A DNA stretch of 64,000 nt from Streptomyces zaomyceticus (GTDB taxonomy: Bacteria > Actinomycetota > Actinomycetes > Streptomycetales > Streptomycetaceae): NCBI RefSeq assembly GCF_014656215.1, contig NZ_BNBZ01000011.1, positions 62,001 to 126,000 of the forward strand. The letters run 5' to 3'. A program made the translations under genes and the position numbers. Shown piece by piece: positions 42,325-53,526 of the stretch. The stretch's first letter is position 1, and each line of letters opens with the position of its first letter. The notes below the pieces were generated by a model, which was not told where the DNA came from, made no database searches, and worked only from the letters and a program-made list of their open reading frames with translations.

Positions 42325-44045
42325 CGAGCCTCCTCGACGGTCTCCGGGAACGTGCCCGGCCTCGGAGCACCGAGGGGGGCGCCGGTATGCGCGCCGGTGG
42401 GAGCGTCGGTCTCCGGGTCCGGCTCGGCCAGGGCGTCCGGGAGGACCGCGGTGAACTCGGCACCCCCGTCCGGCCCTCCTGCCACGCGCGCGGTGCCGCC
42501 CCGGCGCTCGGCGAGCCTGCGGACAAGGGCGAGACCGAGCCCGCGCTTTCCGTGGGACGGCAGGGCCTTCGTCGACCAGCCCTCGGCGAAGATCAGTTCG
42601 CGGTGCTCCTCGGGAACCCCCGGGCCGCTGTCCGTGACCCGCAGCACCGCCGTGCGGCCCTCGGCGCGCAAGGAGACGTCGATCCGGGCGCCGGGAGTGC
42701 CGGCGGCGGCGTCCAGGGCGTTGTCGACCAGGTTGCCGACGACGGTGACCAGCTCACGCGGGTCGACGAGCCGGTCCGGCAGCAGTGAGTCCGGGGTGAT
42801 CCGCAGCGAGACGCCCCGCTCGGCGGCGACGGTGGCCTTGCCGACCAGGAGCGCCGCGAGCAGCGGATCGTGGACCTTCTCCGTGACCTGCTCGGCGGTG
42901 GCCCGGTGCACGCCGACGACCTCGGTGACGAACTCGACCGCCTCCTCGTGCATCTCCAGCTCCAGGAGCCCCAGGAGGGTGTGCATCCGGTTGGCGTGCT
43001 CGTGGTCCTGGGCGCGCAGGGCGTCGATCAGGCCCCGGGTGGAGTCCAGCTCGCGCCCGAGCCGTTCCAGCTCGGTGCGATCGCGGAGGGTCGCCACGGC
43101 GCCGCCGTCGTCGGTCGGCATCCGGTTGGCGATCAGCACCCGGTGCCCTCGGACGGTGACCAGGTCGTCGCCGGTCACCCGGCCCGCGAGCACATCGGCG
43201 GTACGGCCCTCGCCGAGGACCTCGTCGAGCGGCCGGCCCGCCGCTTCGGGGCCGACGCCCAGGAGGCGCTGTGCCTCGTCGTTCATGAGCCGGACGGACC
43301 CGTTGCGGTCCAGGGCCACGACACCCTCACGGATGCCGTGCAGCATCGCCTCGCGTTCGGCGAGCAGCGCGGAGATGTCGGAGAAGGCCAGGTCGTGGGT
43401 CTGCCGCTGCAGACGCCGGGAGATCAGATACGCGGCCAGGGCCCCGGCGGCGAGCGCCCCGCCCGCGTAGGCGAGGAGGCCGGGGATCGCGGCGAGGAGC
43501 CGGTCGCGGACGCTGTCGTACTCGATGCCGACCGACACCGCGCCGACGATCCGCCCGTCCGCGTCCCGCAGGGGCATCTTGCCCCGCGCCGAACGGCCCA
43601 GGGTCCCGCTGTCGATCTCCATCACCTCGCGCCCGGCGAGGACGTCGGTCGGATCGGTGGAGACGCGTCTGCCGATCTGCGCGGGATCGGGGTGCGACCA
43701 GCGCACCCCGCGGGTGTCCATGACCACGATGTACTCGGCGCCCGTCGACGTCCGGATCCGCTCGGCCTCCGTCTGCACGGGACCCCGCGCGGAGAAGGGC
43801 GTGGCGGTGAGGTCCGCGGCCAGCCGTGGCGAGGCGGTGGTCCCGGCGATGGCCAGCGCCCGCCGCATGGCCTGGTCGTCGAGCTGGGCGCTGAGCGGGG
43901 CCAGGAAGAGCCCGGTGGCGAGCCCCGTCACACCGGTCGCGATGGCCAGCTGCATCAGCAGGACCTGCGAGAACACCCGCTGGGGCCACCCGAACCGCCG
44001 ACGGCGCGCGGGGCGGCGCGAAGGGCTGGTCTGTGCGGGGTTCAT
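42321..44045 (-). CDS. CitA/DcuS-family sensor histidine kinase
   Basis: The 574-residue kinase has two membrane helices (VLLMQLAIATGVTGLATGLFLA near residue 30-50, given in part, and LLAYAGGALAAGALAAYLI near 190) flanking an extracellular PAS-like sensor of about 130 residues with EYIVVMDTRGVRWSHPDPAQIG. That segment is the CitA/DcuS carboxylate-binding type. A cytoplasmic PAS follows, then DHEHANRMHTLLGLLE (SpoOB-like phospho-acceptor helix) and HATPase with GNLVDNALDAA and KRGLGLALVRRLAERRGG. The tail is Pro/Thr-rich. The ATG has no good ribosome site; a TTACCT box ends nine bases before it. It is divergent from the COG0523 GTPase. Confidence 0.9.
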   Translation of the reverse strand: MNPAQTSPSRRPARRRRFGWPQRVFSQVLLMQLAIATGVTGLATGLFLAPLSAQLDDQAMRRALAIAGTTASPRLAADLTATPFSARGPVQTEAERIRTSTGAEYIVVMDTRGVRWSHPDPAQIGRRVSTDPTDVLAGREVMEIDSGTLGRSARGKMPLRDADGRIVGAVSVGIEYDSVRDRLLAAIPGLLAYAGGALAAGALAAYLISRRLQRQTHDLAFSDISALLAEREAMLHGIREGVVALDRNGSVRLMNDEAQRLLGVGPEAAGRPLDEVLGEGRTADVLAGRVTGDDLVTVRGHRVLIANRMPTDDGGAVATLRDRTELERLGRELDSTRGLIDALRAQDHEHANRMHTLLGLLELEMHEEAVEFVTEVVGVHRATAEQVTEKVHDPLLAALLVGKATVAAERGVSLRITPDSLLPDRLVDPRELVTVVGNLVDNALDAAAGTPGARIDVSLRAEGRTAVLRVTDSGPGVPEEHRELIFAEGWSTKALPSHGKRGLGLALVRRLAERRGGTARVAGGPDGGAEFTAVLPDALAEPDPETDAPTGAHTGAPLGAPRPGTFPETVEEAR

Positions 44046-44168
44046 GCCGGCAAAGGTAAGCGGCCTCGCCCCGGGACCGGAAATGTCGACGGAACGGGCG
44101 CGGGCGCGGGTGCCTATTCTGGGGGTTTCCCACGGCCGTGGGACCCGAAGGAACCGGAGGCACGTCCC

Positions 44169-45239
44169 TTGACCACGCAGCAGATCCCCGTCGTCGTCCT
44201 GGCCGGGTTTCTCGGAGCCGGGAAGACCACGCTCCTCAACAACCTGCTGCGCGGCGCCCGGGGCACCCGTATCGGCGTCATGGTCAACGACTTCGGTGAC
44301 ATCGGCATCGACGCGATGAGCGTCGCCGGGCAGGTCGGCTCCACCGTCTCCCTCGGCAACGGCTGCCTGTGCTGCGCCGTCGACGCGAGCGAGCTCGACG
44401 AGTACCTGGAGGTCCTCACCCGCCCGGATTCCCGGCTCGACGTGATCGTGATCGAGGCGAGCGGTCTCGCCGAGCCGCAGGAACTGGTCCGCATGGTGCT
44501 CGCCAGCGAGAACCCGCGGATCGTGTACGGAGGGCTCGTGCAGGTCGTCGACGCGGCCGAGTTCTCCGCCACCCGGCAGCGGCACCCCGAGACCGACCGG
44601 CACCTCCCGATCGCGGACCTCGTGGTCGTGAACAAGGCGGACAGGGTCTCCGAGGCCGAGCTGCTCGCCGTCCACGAGACCGTGGGAGCGCTGGCCGGGA
44701 AGGCCGTCGTGGTCGACGCCACGTACGGGCGGATCGACCCGGAGCTGCTCTTCGACCGGGTGGTCCCCGAGGGCGAGATCGAGGGGCAGATGTCCATCGA
44801 GGACATCCTGTACGGGGAGGACGGCGAGGACGACCCGCGGGCCCACGTCCACACCTCGTACGAGACCGTCTCCCTGACGGCCGCGAGGCCGCTCCATCCG
44901 CGGCGGCTGATGGCCTTCCTCGACTCGCGGCCCGAGGGCCTCTACCGGATCAAGGGCTTCGTCGACTTCGGCGTCGCGGACCCGGACAACCGGTACACGG
45001 TGCACGCCGTCGGCCGTTTCCTGCGGTTCTACCCGGAGCGGTGGCCCGAGGGGGAGGAGCGGCTCACCCAGCTCGTCCTGATCGGCTCCGGCGTCGACGC
45101 GGCCGCCCTGCGCAAGGAGCTCGCGGCCTGCGAGCAGAGCGGGCCGCAGGACACCCCGGACGATCACAGCATGTGGGGCGTCCTGCGCTACGTACCGCAG
45201 ACGGAGGAGGAGCCGGAGCAGGCGGACGTATCGGCCTGA
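44169..45239 (+). CDS. COG0523/CobW-family metallochaperone GTPase
   Basis: The 356-residue GTPase has Walker A GFLGAGKTTL (about residues 14-23), the metal-binding GNGCLCCAV (CxCC motif), base-recognition NKAD and a C-terminal CobW_C domain (ETVSLTAARPLHPRRLMAFL). These proteins deliver zinc, cobalt or other metals to client enzymes. The TTG start follows GGAGG at eight bases. There is no Zur box I can recognise in the 123-bp gap to the divergent kinase, and no cobalamin gene nearby, so metal and client are unknown. Confidence 0.87.
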   Translation: MTTQQIPVVVLAGFLGAGKTTLLNNLLRGARGTRIGVMVNDFGDIGIDAMSVAGQVGSTVSLGNGCLCCAVDASELDEYLEVLTRPDSRLDVIVIEASGLAEPQELVRMVLASENPRIVYGGLVQVVDAAEFSATRQRHPETDRHLPIADLVVVNKADRVSEAELLAVHETVGALAGKAVVVDATYGRIDPELLFDRVVPEGEIEGQMSIEDILYGEDGEDDPRAHVHTSYETVSLTAARPLHPRRLMAFLDSRPEGLYRIKGFVDFGVADPDNRYTVHAVGRFLRFYPERWPEGEERLTQLVLIGSGVDAAALRKELAACEQSGPQDTPDDHSMWGVLRYVPQTEEEPEQADVSA

Positions 45240-45338
45240 CCGTCGGAGCAGGTGGACGTCCCCGTCCCACCACACCTGCGGGAAGACGTGGTGGATGTCG
45301 ATCGACTCGTCGAAGTACTCGGTGACCACTGCCTTCAC
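45239..45338 (-). pseudogene. Relic of a DUF1524/DUF262-type (HNH-like) protein
   Basis: On the minus strand about 33 codons read KAVVTEYFDESIDIHHVFPQ and then VWWDGD before losing any similarity. The piece YFDESIDIHHVFP looks like the DIHHIFP catalytic motif of DUF1524 nuclease-like domains found at the C-terminus of DUF262 (GmrSD-like) proteins. A stop lies just upstream in frame, and there is no ribosome site or rest of the domain, so it is best read as a gene remnant in the gap between two convergent genes. Identification is by motif only. Confidence 0.35.
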
Positions 45339-45360
45339 ACCGATGCGTCAGGACAGGAGG

Positions 45361-45401
45361 AGACCCCGTGCGACGGGCGAGCCGCCTGTCGCACGGGGTC
45401 T
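45361..45401. terminator. 14-bp perfect hairpin between cobW-like gene and parC
   Basis: The arms 45361-45374 and 45388-45401 (AGACCCCGTGCGAC and its complement) enclose a 13-base loop. It serves both convergent genes. Confidence 0.78.
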
Positions 45402-45412
45402 CTTGCTGCCCG

Positions 45413-47872
<2,460 letters not shown>

Positions 47873-48053
47873 CGCGGCTGCGGCTCCTTCACCAACAAGG
47901 TTGATCTGACGCGGACCATTGTGGACCGTGCCACCGACAACGCCGACCGCGACCCGGAAGAGGGACATCTCGAACGGGCGGGAACTTCGCCAGGTGTCGG
48001 CGCGCTTGCATACAGTGGCAGGACTTTTTCACATCGCGATCGAAGGGACGTAC

Positions 48054-49400
48054 ATGCCCATGGGTCACACGGCCACGGCCGAGGCCGGCTCCGGCGGCCT
48101 GACAGCGACCGAGCACCGGTTGGCGAACGGCCTGCGTGTGGTGCTCTCGGAGGACCACCTGACCCCGGTCGCCGCGGTCTGCCTCTGGTACGACGTCGGC
48201 TCGCGTCACGAGGTACCGGGCCGCACGGGCCTCGCCCACCTCTTCGAGCACCTGATGTTCCAGGGCTCGAAGCAGGTCCACGGGAACGGGCACTTCGAGC
48301 TGGTGCAGGGCGCCGGCGGCTCGCTCAACGGCACGACGAGCTTCGAGCGCACCAACTACTTCGAGACCATGCCCACCCACCAGCTGGAGCTCGCGCTCTG
48401 GCTGGAGGCCGACCGCATGGGCTCGCTGCTCGCCGCCCTGGACGACGAGTCCATGGAGAACCAGCGGGACGTCGTCAAGAACGAGCGCCGCCAGCGCTAC
48501 GACAACGTGCCGTACGGCACGGCCTTCGAGAAGCTGACCGCCCTCGCCTACCCGGAGGGCCACCCGTACCACCACACGCCGATCGGCTCCATGGCCGACC
48601 TGGACGCGGCCACCCTGGAGGACGCGCGGAACTTCTTCCGCACGTACTACGCCCCGAACAACGCGGTGCTGTCCGTCGTCGGCGACATCGACCCGGAGCA
48701 GACCCTCGCCTGGGTCGAGAAGTACTTCGGCTCCATCCCCGGCCACGACGGCAAGCCCGCACCGCGCCCCGGCGACCTGCCCGCGGTCATCGGCGAGCAG
48801 CTGCGCGAGGTCGTCGAGGAGGACGTCCCGGCCCGCGCGCTGATGGCCGCCTACCGGCTGCCGCACGACGGCACGCGCGAGTGCGACGCCGCCGACCTGG
48901 CCCTGACCGTCCTCGGCGGCGGTGAGTCCTCGCGACTGCACAACCGTCTGGTCCGCCGCGACCGTACGGCCGTCGCCGCCGGGTTCGGCCTGCTGCGGCT
49001 CGCCGGCGCGCCCTCGCTGGGCTGGCTCGACGTCAAGACCTCCGGAGGCGTCGAGGTCCCGCAGATCGAGGCGGCCGTCGACGAGGAGCTCGCACGCTTC
49101 GCCGCCGAGGGCCCCACGCCCGAGGAGATGGAGCGCGCGCAGGCCCAGTTGGAGCGCGAGTGGCTCGACCGGCTCGGCACGGTCGCGGGCCGCGCCGACG
49201 AACTGTGCCGGTTCGCGGTGCTGTTCGGTGACCCGCAGCTCGCGCTGACGGCCGTCGACCGCGTCCTCGCGATCACCGCCGACGAGGTGCGGGAGGCCGC
49301 CGCGGCCGCGCTGCGTCCCGACAACCGCGCGGTGCTGGTCTACGAGCCCCTGGCGAGCGAACAGGGCGACAGCGACGAGGAAGAGGGAGCGGACCAGTGA
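48054..49400 (+). CDS. M16-family zinc metallopeptidase, catalytic subunit
   Basis: The 448-residue protein has the inverted zinc motif His62-x-x-Glu65-His66 (LAHLFEHLMFQG) and the downstream glutamate region NQRDVVKNERRQRYDN. This makes it the active half of a processing-peptidase-like pair (pitrilysin/insulinase/MPP family). The GAAGGGA site six bases before the ATG fixes the start. It overlaps the second M16 gene by 4 bp and both should form a heterodimer in the cytoplasm, as no signal peptide is present. Divergent from parC. Confidence 0.92.
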   Translation: MPMGHTATAEAGSGGLTATEHRLANGLRVVLSEDHLTPVAAVCLWYDVGSRHEVPGRTGLAHLFEHLMFQGSKQVHGNGHFELVQGAGGSLNGTTSFERTNYFETMPTHQLELALWLEADRMGSLLAALDDESMENQRDVVKNERRQRYDNVPYGTAFEKLTALAYPEGHPYHHTPIGSMADLDAATLEDARNFFRTYYAPNNAVLSVVGDIDPEQTLAWVEKYFGSIPGHDGKPAPRPGDLPAVIGEQLREVVEEDVPARALMAAYRLPHDGTRECDAADLALTVLGGGESSRLHNRLVRRDRTAVAAGFGLLRLAGAPSLGWLDVKTSGGVEVPQIEAAVDEELARFAAEGPTPEEMERAQAQLEREWLDRLGTVAGRADELCRFAVLFGDPQLALTAVDRVLAITADEVREAAAAALRPDNRAVLVYEPLASEQGDSDEEEGADQ

Positions 49401-50794
49401 CCGACGCTGCCGCGTCTTTGACGAGCATGGACTTCCACCCGCAGCCGACGCCGGGCGTCGCCAGGCCGTGGGCCTTCCCGGCCCCCGACCGAGGCGCCCT
49501 GGGCAACGGTCTGACGGTGCTGACCAGCCACCGCCCCGGCCAGCAGGTCGTGGCCGTGGAGATCTTCCTCACGGCCCCGCTGGACGCCGAGCCCGCCGGG
49601 CTCGACGGGGTCGCCACCATCATGGCCCGGGCGCTCTCCGAGGGCACCGACCAGCACAGCGCCGAGGAGTTCGCGGCCGAGCTGGAGCGCTGCGGCGCCA
49701 CGCTCGACGCGCACGCCGACCACCCGGGCGTACGGGTCTCCCTGGAGGTTCCGGTCTCCCGGCTGCCCAAGGCGCTCGGTCTGGTCTCCGAGGCCCTGAT
49801 CGCACCGGCCTTCCTCGACACCGAGATCGAGCGTCTGGTCCGCAACCGGCTCGACGAGATCCCGCACGAGACGGCCAACCCGGCCCGTCGTGCCGCCAAG
49901 CAGCTCTCCAAGGAGCTCTTCCCGGCCGAGTCCCGGATGTCCCGGCCGCGCCAGGGCACCGAGGAGACCGTCGCGGCGATCGACGCCGCCGCGGTCCGCG
50001 CCTTCTACGAGGCGTACGTCAGGCCCGCCACCGCCACCGCCGTGGTCGTCGGCGACCTGACCGGCGTCGACCTGGACAAGGTCCTCGCCGAGACCCTGGG
50101 TGCCTGGACCGGCGAGCCCGCCGAGCCGCTCCCGATGCCGCCGATCACCGCCGACGACACCGGGCGGGTCGTCGTCGTGGACCGTCCCGGCGCGGTCCAG
50201 ACCCAGTTGCTGATCGGCCGGATCGGCGCCGACCGGCACGACAGCGTCTGGGCGGCCCAGGTCCTGGGCACGTACTGCCTCGGTGGCACCCTCACCTCGC
50301 GGCTCGACCGGGTCCTGCGCGAGGAGAAGGGCTACACGTACGGCGTGCGGGCCTTCGGCCAGGTGCTCCGCTCCGACGGCAAGGGGAACGGCGCCGCGAT
50401 GCTCGCCATCAGCGGTTCCGTCGACACCCCCAACACGGGACCGGCTCTCGACGACCTGTGGAAGGTGCTGCGGACGCTGGCCGCGGAGGGCCTCACGGAC
50501 GCCGAGCGGGAGACGGCCGTGCAGAACCTGGTCGGGGTCGCGCCGCTCAAGTACGAGACGGCCGCCTCGGTCGCCGGGACGCTCGCCGACCAGCTCGAGC
50601 AGCGCCTCCCGGACGACTACCAGGCCCAGTTGTACGCGCGGCTGGCCGAGACGGGCACGGTCGAGGCGACCGCGGCCGTCGTCAACGCCTTCCCGGTGGA
50701 CCGGCTCGTCACGGTCCTCGTGGGTGACGCGGCGCAGATCGCGGAGCCGGTGCGCGCGCTCGGCATCGGCGAAGTGACCGTCGTGACCGGCTGA
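49397..50794 (+). CDS. M16-family peptidase-like, non-catalytic partner
   Basis: The 465-residue protein has the M16 fold (DGVATIMARALSEGTDQHSAEEFAAELERCG in place of the zinc motif; later LREEKGYTYGVRAFGQ) but lacks HxxEH, so it cannot bind zinc in the usual way. In such pairs the inactive subunit helps substrate binding, for example through the Gly-rich loop ISGSVDTPNTG and the late Arg/Tyr pair RGYTYG-like segment. The GTG start overlaps the stop of the catalytic subunit by 4 bp, which suggests coupled translation and equal amounts. Confidence 0.9.
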   Translation: MTDAAASLTSMDFHPQPTPGVARPWAFPAPDRGALGNGLTVLTSHRPGQQVVAVEIFLTAPLDAEPAGLDGVATIMARALSEGTDQHSAEEFAAELERCGATLDAHADHPGVRVSLEVPVSRLPKALGLVSEALIAPAFLDTEIERLVRNRLDEIPHETANPARRAAKQLSKELFPAESRMSRPRQGTEETVAAIDAAAVRAFYEAYVRPATATAVVVGDLTGVDLDKVLAETLGAWTGEPAEPLPMPPITADDTGRVVVVDRPGAVQTQLLIGRIGADRHDSVWAAQVLGTYCLGGTLTSRLDRVLREEKGYTYGVRAFGQVLRSDGKGNGAAMLAISGSVDTPNTGPALDDLWKVLRTLAAEGLTDAERETAVQNLVGVAPLKYETAASVAGTLADQLEQRLPDDYQAQLYARLAETGTVEATAAVVNAFPVDRLVTVLVGDAAQIAEPVRALGIGEVTVVTG

Positions 50795-51215
50795 TTCGGC
50801 TGGTTCGCGAGGACGCGGAAAGGCTGATTCCGGAGCGCGACCGCTTCCGGTGCGGCAACAGGAGGGCCCTGACGGCATAGTTCGTCGGGGTCCTCCCGTA
50901 TGTCCGTATTGGAGGCAAGGGTGATCGTATGACCTGTGGCATGTCTTACAAAAACCGCGTCCGGTTGGTGATTGGAAGATGATCCGCATAGCGTCGGTGC
51001 GGCTGTTCGTCAGTGCACGTGCCGCACCCGCGGCATCGGACAGTCATCGCCGAGTCCCCGTCAGGCGCGAGCCTGGGGAGCCGGGGACCCATGTGCAGTC
51101 CCTGGGGTGAATCGGGCGCCTTCGTCTCGTACGGAGGGGCTCGTAGGAGACCTTCCTGCTCCGAACCCGTCAGCTAACCCGGTAGGCGAGAAGGAAGGAA
51201 AGGATCAGCCACTAC
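50795..51215 (+). other. Leader region of the M23 peptidase gene
   Basis: The 421-bp gap contains the c-di-AMP riboswitch (51048-51189) and, before it, a lower-G+C stretch (about 50880-50990) that should hold the promoter. The bases 51190-51215 are the ribosome-site region (GGAAGGAAAGGA). No gene is seen. Confidence 0.65.
51048..51189 (+). ncRNA. ydaO/yuaA-type c-di-AMP riboswitch
   Basis: The leader shows conserved ydaO elements in order: CGCCGAGTCC, a G+C hairpin with GGGGAGCCGGGGACCC, CTGGGGTGAATC, and the 3' signature CCGAACCCGTCAGCTAACC with GGTAGGCG. The first TCGCC (51048-51052) can pair with GGCGA (51185-51189) to close P1. In Streptomyces this riboswitch class precedes cell-wall hydrolase genes and shuts them off at high c-di-AMP. 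Exact 5' and 3' limits are approximate. Confidence 0.88.
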
Positions 51216-51986
51216 ATGGCGTTCACCCGTGCCACCGGGAAGCATCGTGGTCCGAGCCGGATGGCGCGCCGCAGCGTGGGCATCGCCGGCGTCGCGACCC
51301 TCGCCACCACCGGCGTCATCGGAACCCTCGCTTCCCCGGCGCTCGCCGCCGACACGGACAACCGTTCCGTCGAGGACACCGGCCTCACCAAGGTGATCAC
51401 CGAGGACTCCCTCGCGGACCGGGTCAGCGCCCAGGTCGCCGCGCAGGAGCAGGAGGTCTTCGAGGCCGCCGCCAAGGCGAAGGCCCAGGCCGAGGCGAAG
51501 CGCAAGGCCGAGGCCCGCGCCAAGGAGATCCGTCAGGCCGAGGAGCGCGCCGCCCGCGAGGCCGAGCGCCGCCGTCTGGCCTCCTTCCAGCTCCCCGTCG
51601 CCGGCACGTACGTGTCCACCGGCTACAAGACCAACGGCTCGCTCTGGTCCTCCGGCAGCCACTCCGGCATCGACTTCCACGCCTCCTACGGCAGCAGCGT
51701 CGTCTCCGTCGGTTCCGGCACGGTCGTCGAGGCCGGCTGGGGCGGCGCGTACGGCAACAACATCGTCGTCCGGATGCACGACGGCACGTACACCCAGTAC
51801 GGCCACCTCTCGTCCATCGGGGTTCACGTCGGCCAGACCGTCGAGCCGGGTCAGCAGATCGGCATCTCGGGCTCGTCCGGCAACTCGACCGGTCCGCACC
51901 TGCACTTCGAGGCGCGCTCGACCGCCGAGTACGGCTCCGACATCAACCCGATCGCCTACCTGCGGGCCCGCGGCGTCAACGTCTGA
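51216..51986 (+). CDS. Secreted M23 (LytM-type) cell-wall endopeptidase
   Basis: The 256-residue protein has a long twin-basic N-terminus and signal peptide (hydrophobic residues 21-40, cleavage near ASPALA-AD at 44-46), an Ala/Glu/Lys-rich coiled coil (about 72-122) and a LytM zinc peptidase domain. Zinc and catalytic residues are His149 and Asp153 (SHSGIDFHA), His197 (QYGHLSS) and His228/His230 (GPHLHFEAR). It should cut peptide crosslinks in peptidoglycan during growth, germination or sporulation. Expression is controlled by the upstream c-di-AMP riboswitch. A perfect hairpin with a T-tract follows. Confidence 0.94.
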   Translation: MAFTRATGKHRGPSRMARRSVGIAGVATLATTGVIGTLASPALAADTDNRSVEDTGLTKVITEDSLADRVSAQVAAQEQEVFEAAAKAKAQAEAKRKAEARAKEIRQAEERAAREAERRRLASFQLPVAGTYVSTGYKTNGSLWSSGSHSGIDFHASYGSSVVSVGSGTVVEAGWGGAYGNNIVVRMHDGTYTQYGHLSSIGVHVGQTVEPGQQIGISGSSGNSTGPHLHFEARSTAEYGSDINPIAYLRARGVNV

Positions 51987-52048
51987 CCCCGGACACCGCC
52001 GCGACGGCACCGCGGTGCACCGCACCGCGCGGCAGCGCACGGCATCGC

Positions 52049-52081
52049 AAAAGCCCCGGCTCGTACTGAGCCGGGGCTTTT
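52049..52081 (+). terminator. M23 gene terminator
   Basis: Perfect 14-bp hairpin (AAAAGCCCCGGCTC at 52049-52062, complement at 52068-52081) with a GTACT loop and a T-rich 3' end, a rare near-classic intrinsic terminator. Confidence 0.9.
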
Positions 52082-52210
52082 CGTCGATCAAAAGGCATCC
52101 ATATTCCGCTGGGGCATCGGAAATTCCGGCGCGCTGCAATAGAGTCGCAGATCGGGCGCAGAACAGGCGCCGCTCGAATTGTCTCGCGCAGACCAAGGCG
52201 GAGGTCGGAC

Positions 52211-52894
52211 ATGCGCATTCCCGCGCACTCGGTATGCACGGCGATCCGGGACGACATCGTCTCCGGCGTCTTCGAGCGGGGCAGCCGGCTGACGGAGGAA
52301 CAACTCGCCCGCCGGTACGGGGTCTCCCGCGTCCCGGTCCGTGAGGCCCTGCGCACCCTGGAGTCCGAGGGCTTCGTCGTCACCCGCCGCCACGCGGGCG
52401 CGCATGTCGCCGAGCCCACCGAGCAGGAGGCGGCCGATCTGCTCGACATGCGGGCGCTGCTCGAACCCCTGGGGGCCGCGCGCGCCGCGCAGCGGCGCAC
52501 GGATGCCCATCTCAAGGTGCTGCGGGGCCTGGTCAGGCTGGGGCAGGAGCGGGCCAGGCGCGGCCAGGGCGAGGATCTGCGCTCGCTCGGGGGCTGGTTC
52601 CACGAGACGCTCGCTCAGGCCTCCGGCAGTCCGGCCCTGACGGCGTTGCTGACCCAGCTGCGGCACAAGATCGCCTGGATGTACGCGGTCGACCAGCCCG
52701 CCCGGCCGGTGGAGGCCTGGGCGGAGCACGGCGCGATCGTGGACGCGGTGGCGCGCGGCGACGCGGAACGGGCGCGGACGCTGACCGCGCTGCACGCGGA
52801 GCGCTCGCAGTCGCTGCACCGGCTCAAAAGGGCGGACCGCGGCCGTGTGAGGGTTTCGCAACATGCAGTCAACACGGCGAGTGCCCGGAATTAA
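52211..52894 (+). CDS. GntR-family (FadR subgroup, FCD domain) regulator
   Basis: The 227-residue protein has a winged helix (about residues 5-70: GSRLTEEQLARRYGVSRVPVREALRTLESEG, given in part) and an FCD ligand-binding domain with MRALLEPLGA, WFHETLAQASGSPAL and EHGAIVDAVARGD, where the histidines and Asp/Asn would bind a metal. The ATG follows GGAGG at six bases. It stands alone between the M23 gene and ptsH; the ligand is probably a small carboxylate, and targets are unknown. The 5' flank has a short A+T-richer stretch. Confidence 0.87.
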   Translation: MRIPAHSVCTAIRDDIVSGVFERGSRLTEEQLARRYGVSRVPVREALRTLESEGFVVTRRHAGAHVAEPTEQEAADLLDMRALLEPLGAARAAQRRTDAHLKVLRGLVRLGQERARRGQGEDLRSLGGWFHETLAQASGSPALTALLTQLRHKIAWMYAVDQPARPVEAWAEHGAIVDAVARGDAERARTLTALHAERSQSLHRLKRADRGRVRVSQHAVNTASARN

Positions 52895-52970
52895 CGTGGG
52901 CGCCGTATACAAAGAATAGGAATTCAGTCCGTCGTTCTGTGCTGCCCGAAAAAAGGGGTGGTGGGGAATG

Positions 52971-53013
52971 CGAAAGGCCGTGACCGCCGGAATTCGGCGG
53001 TCACGGCCTTTCG
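52971..53013. terminator. 19-bp perfect hairpin between gntR and ptsH
   Basis: The arms 52971-52989 and 52995-53013 are exact reverse complements with a GAATT loop. It is placed to end both convergent transcripts and carries A-rich/T-rich ends on each side. Confidence 0.85.
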
Positions 53014-53048
53014 GTGTACGCGGTCGGGCGTACGGGGTTCGACCCGGG

Positions 53049-53330
53049 TCAGACGGTCTCGGGGAGCTCGTCCAGACCCTCGGCGACCAGCTTCGCCAGA
53101 CGGTCCAGAGCGGCCTCGGAGCCGTCGGCCTCCGAAGCGAGGACGATCTCCTCGCCGCCCTGGGCGCCCAGGCCGAGCACCGCGAGCATGGAGGCGGCGT
53201 TCACGGGGGTGCCGTCGGACTTGGCGATCGTCACCGGAACGCCGGAAGCCGTGGCGGCACGGACGAAGATGGACGCGGGGCGGGCGTGCAGGCCCTCGGC
53301 CCAGCCGACGTTGACGCGGCGCTCAGCCAT
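53049..53330 (-). CDS. ptsH: HPr phosphocarrier protein of the PTS
   Basis: The 93-residue protein has phospho-acceptor His15 in GLHARPAS and the Ser47 region NAASMLAVLGL, which matches the regulatory serine helix of HPr. It passes phosphate from enzyme I to sugar-specific EII components. The ATG at 53330 (MAERRVNVGW) has GAAGGG at about seven bases; five extra codons upstream are not needed. It is monocistronic here, as in other streptomycetes where ptsH is separate from ptsI. Confidence 0.95.
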   Translation of the reverse strand: MAERRVNVGWAEGLHARPASIFVRAATASGVPVTIAKSDGTPVNAASMLAVLGLGAQGGEEIVLASEADGSEAALDRLAKLVAEGLDELPETV

Positions 53331-53514
53331 GGTGTTGCCCTTCAAGTCTTAAGGGGTTGTCTAGACCAGTCTCTCACGGGATGCCGCGTGCTCGCGCCGA
53401 CCTTCGGCCCTGACCGGACCGCCTTTCGGCCCTCTCGCGCCGTGCACGGCGTGCTCCCTACCTTGCACGGAGCGCACTCGCCGCGCGACCGGTGCCGGGG
53501 CCGTGTCGCGGCCG

Positions 53515-53520
53515 TAGGCT
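53515..53520 (+). promoter_or_regulatory. Candidate -10 box, leaderless
   Basis: TAGGCT ends six bases before the ATG at 53527. It is identical to the box before the helicase gene at 3381-3386. Confidence 0.5.
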
Positions 53521-53526
53521 GACCCC

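Noticed and set aside
44046..44168. Zur box before the COG0523 GTPase
   Set aside because: No convincing palindrome of the Streptomyces Zur type in the 123-bp gap.
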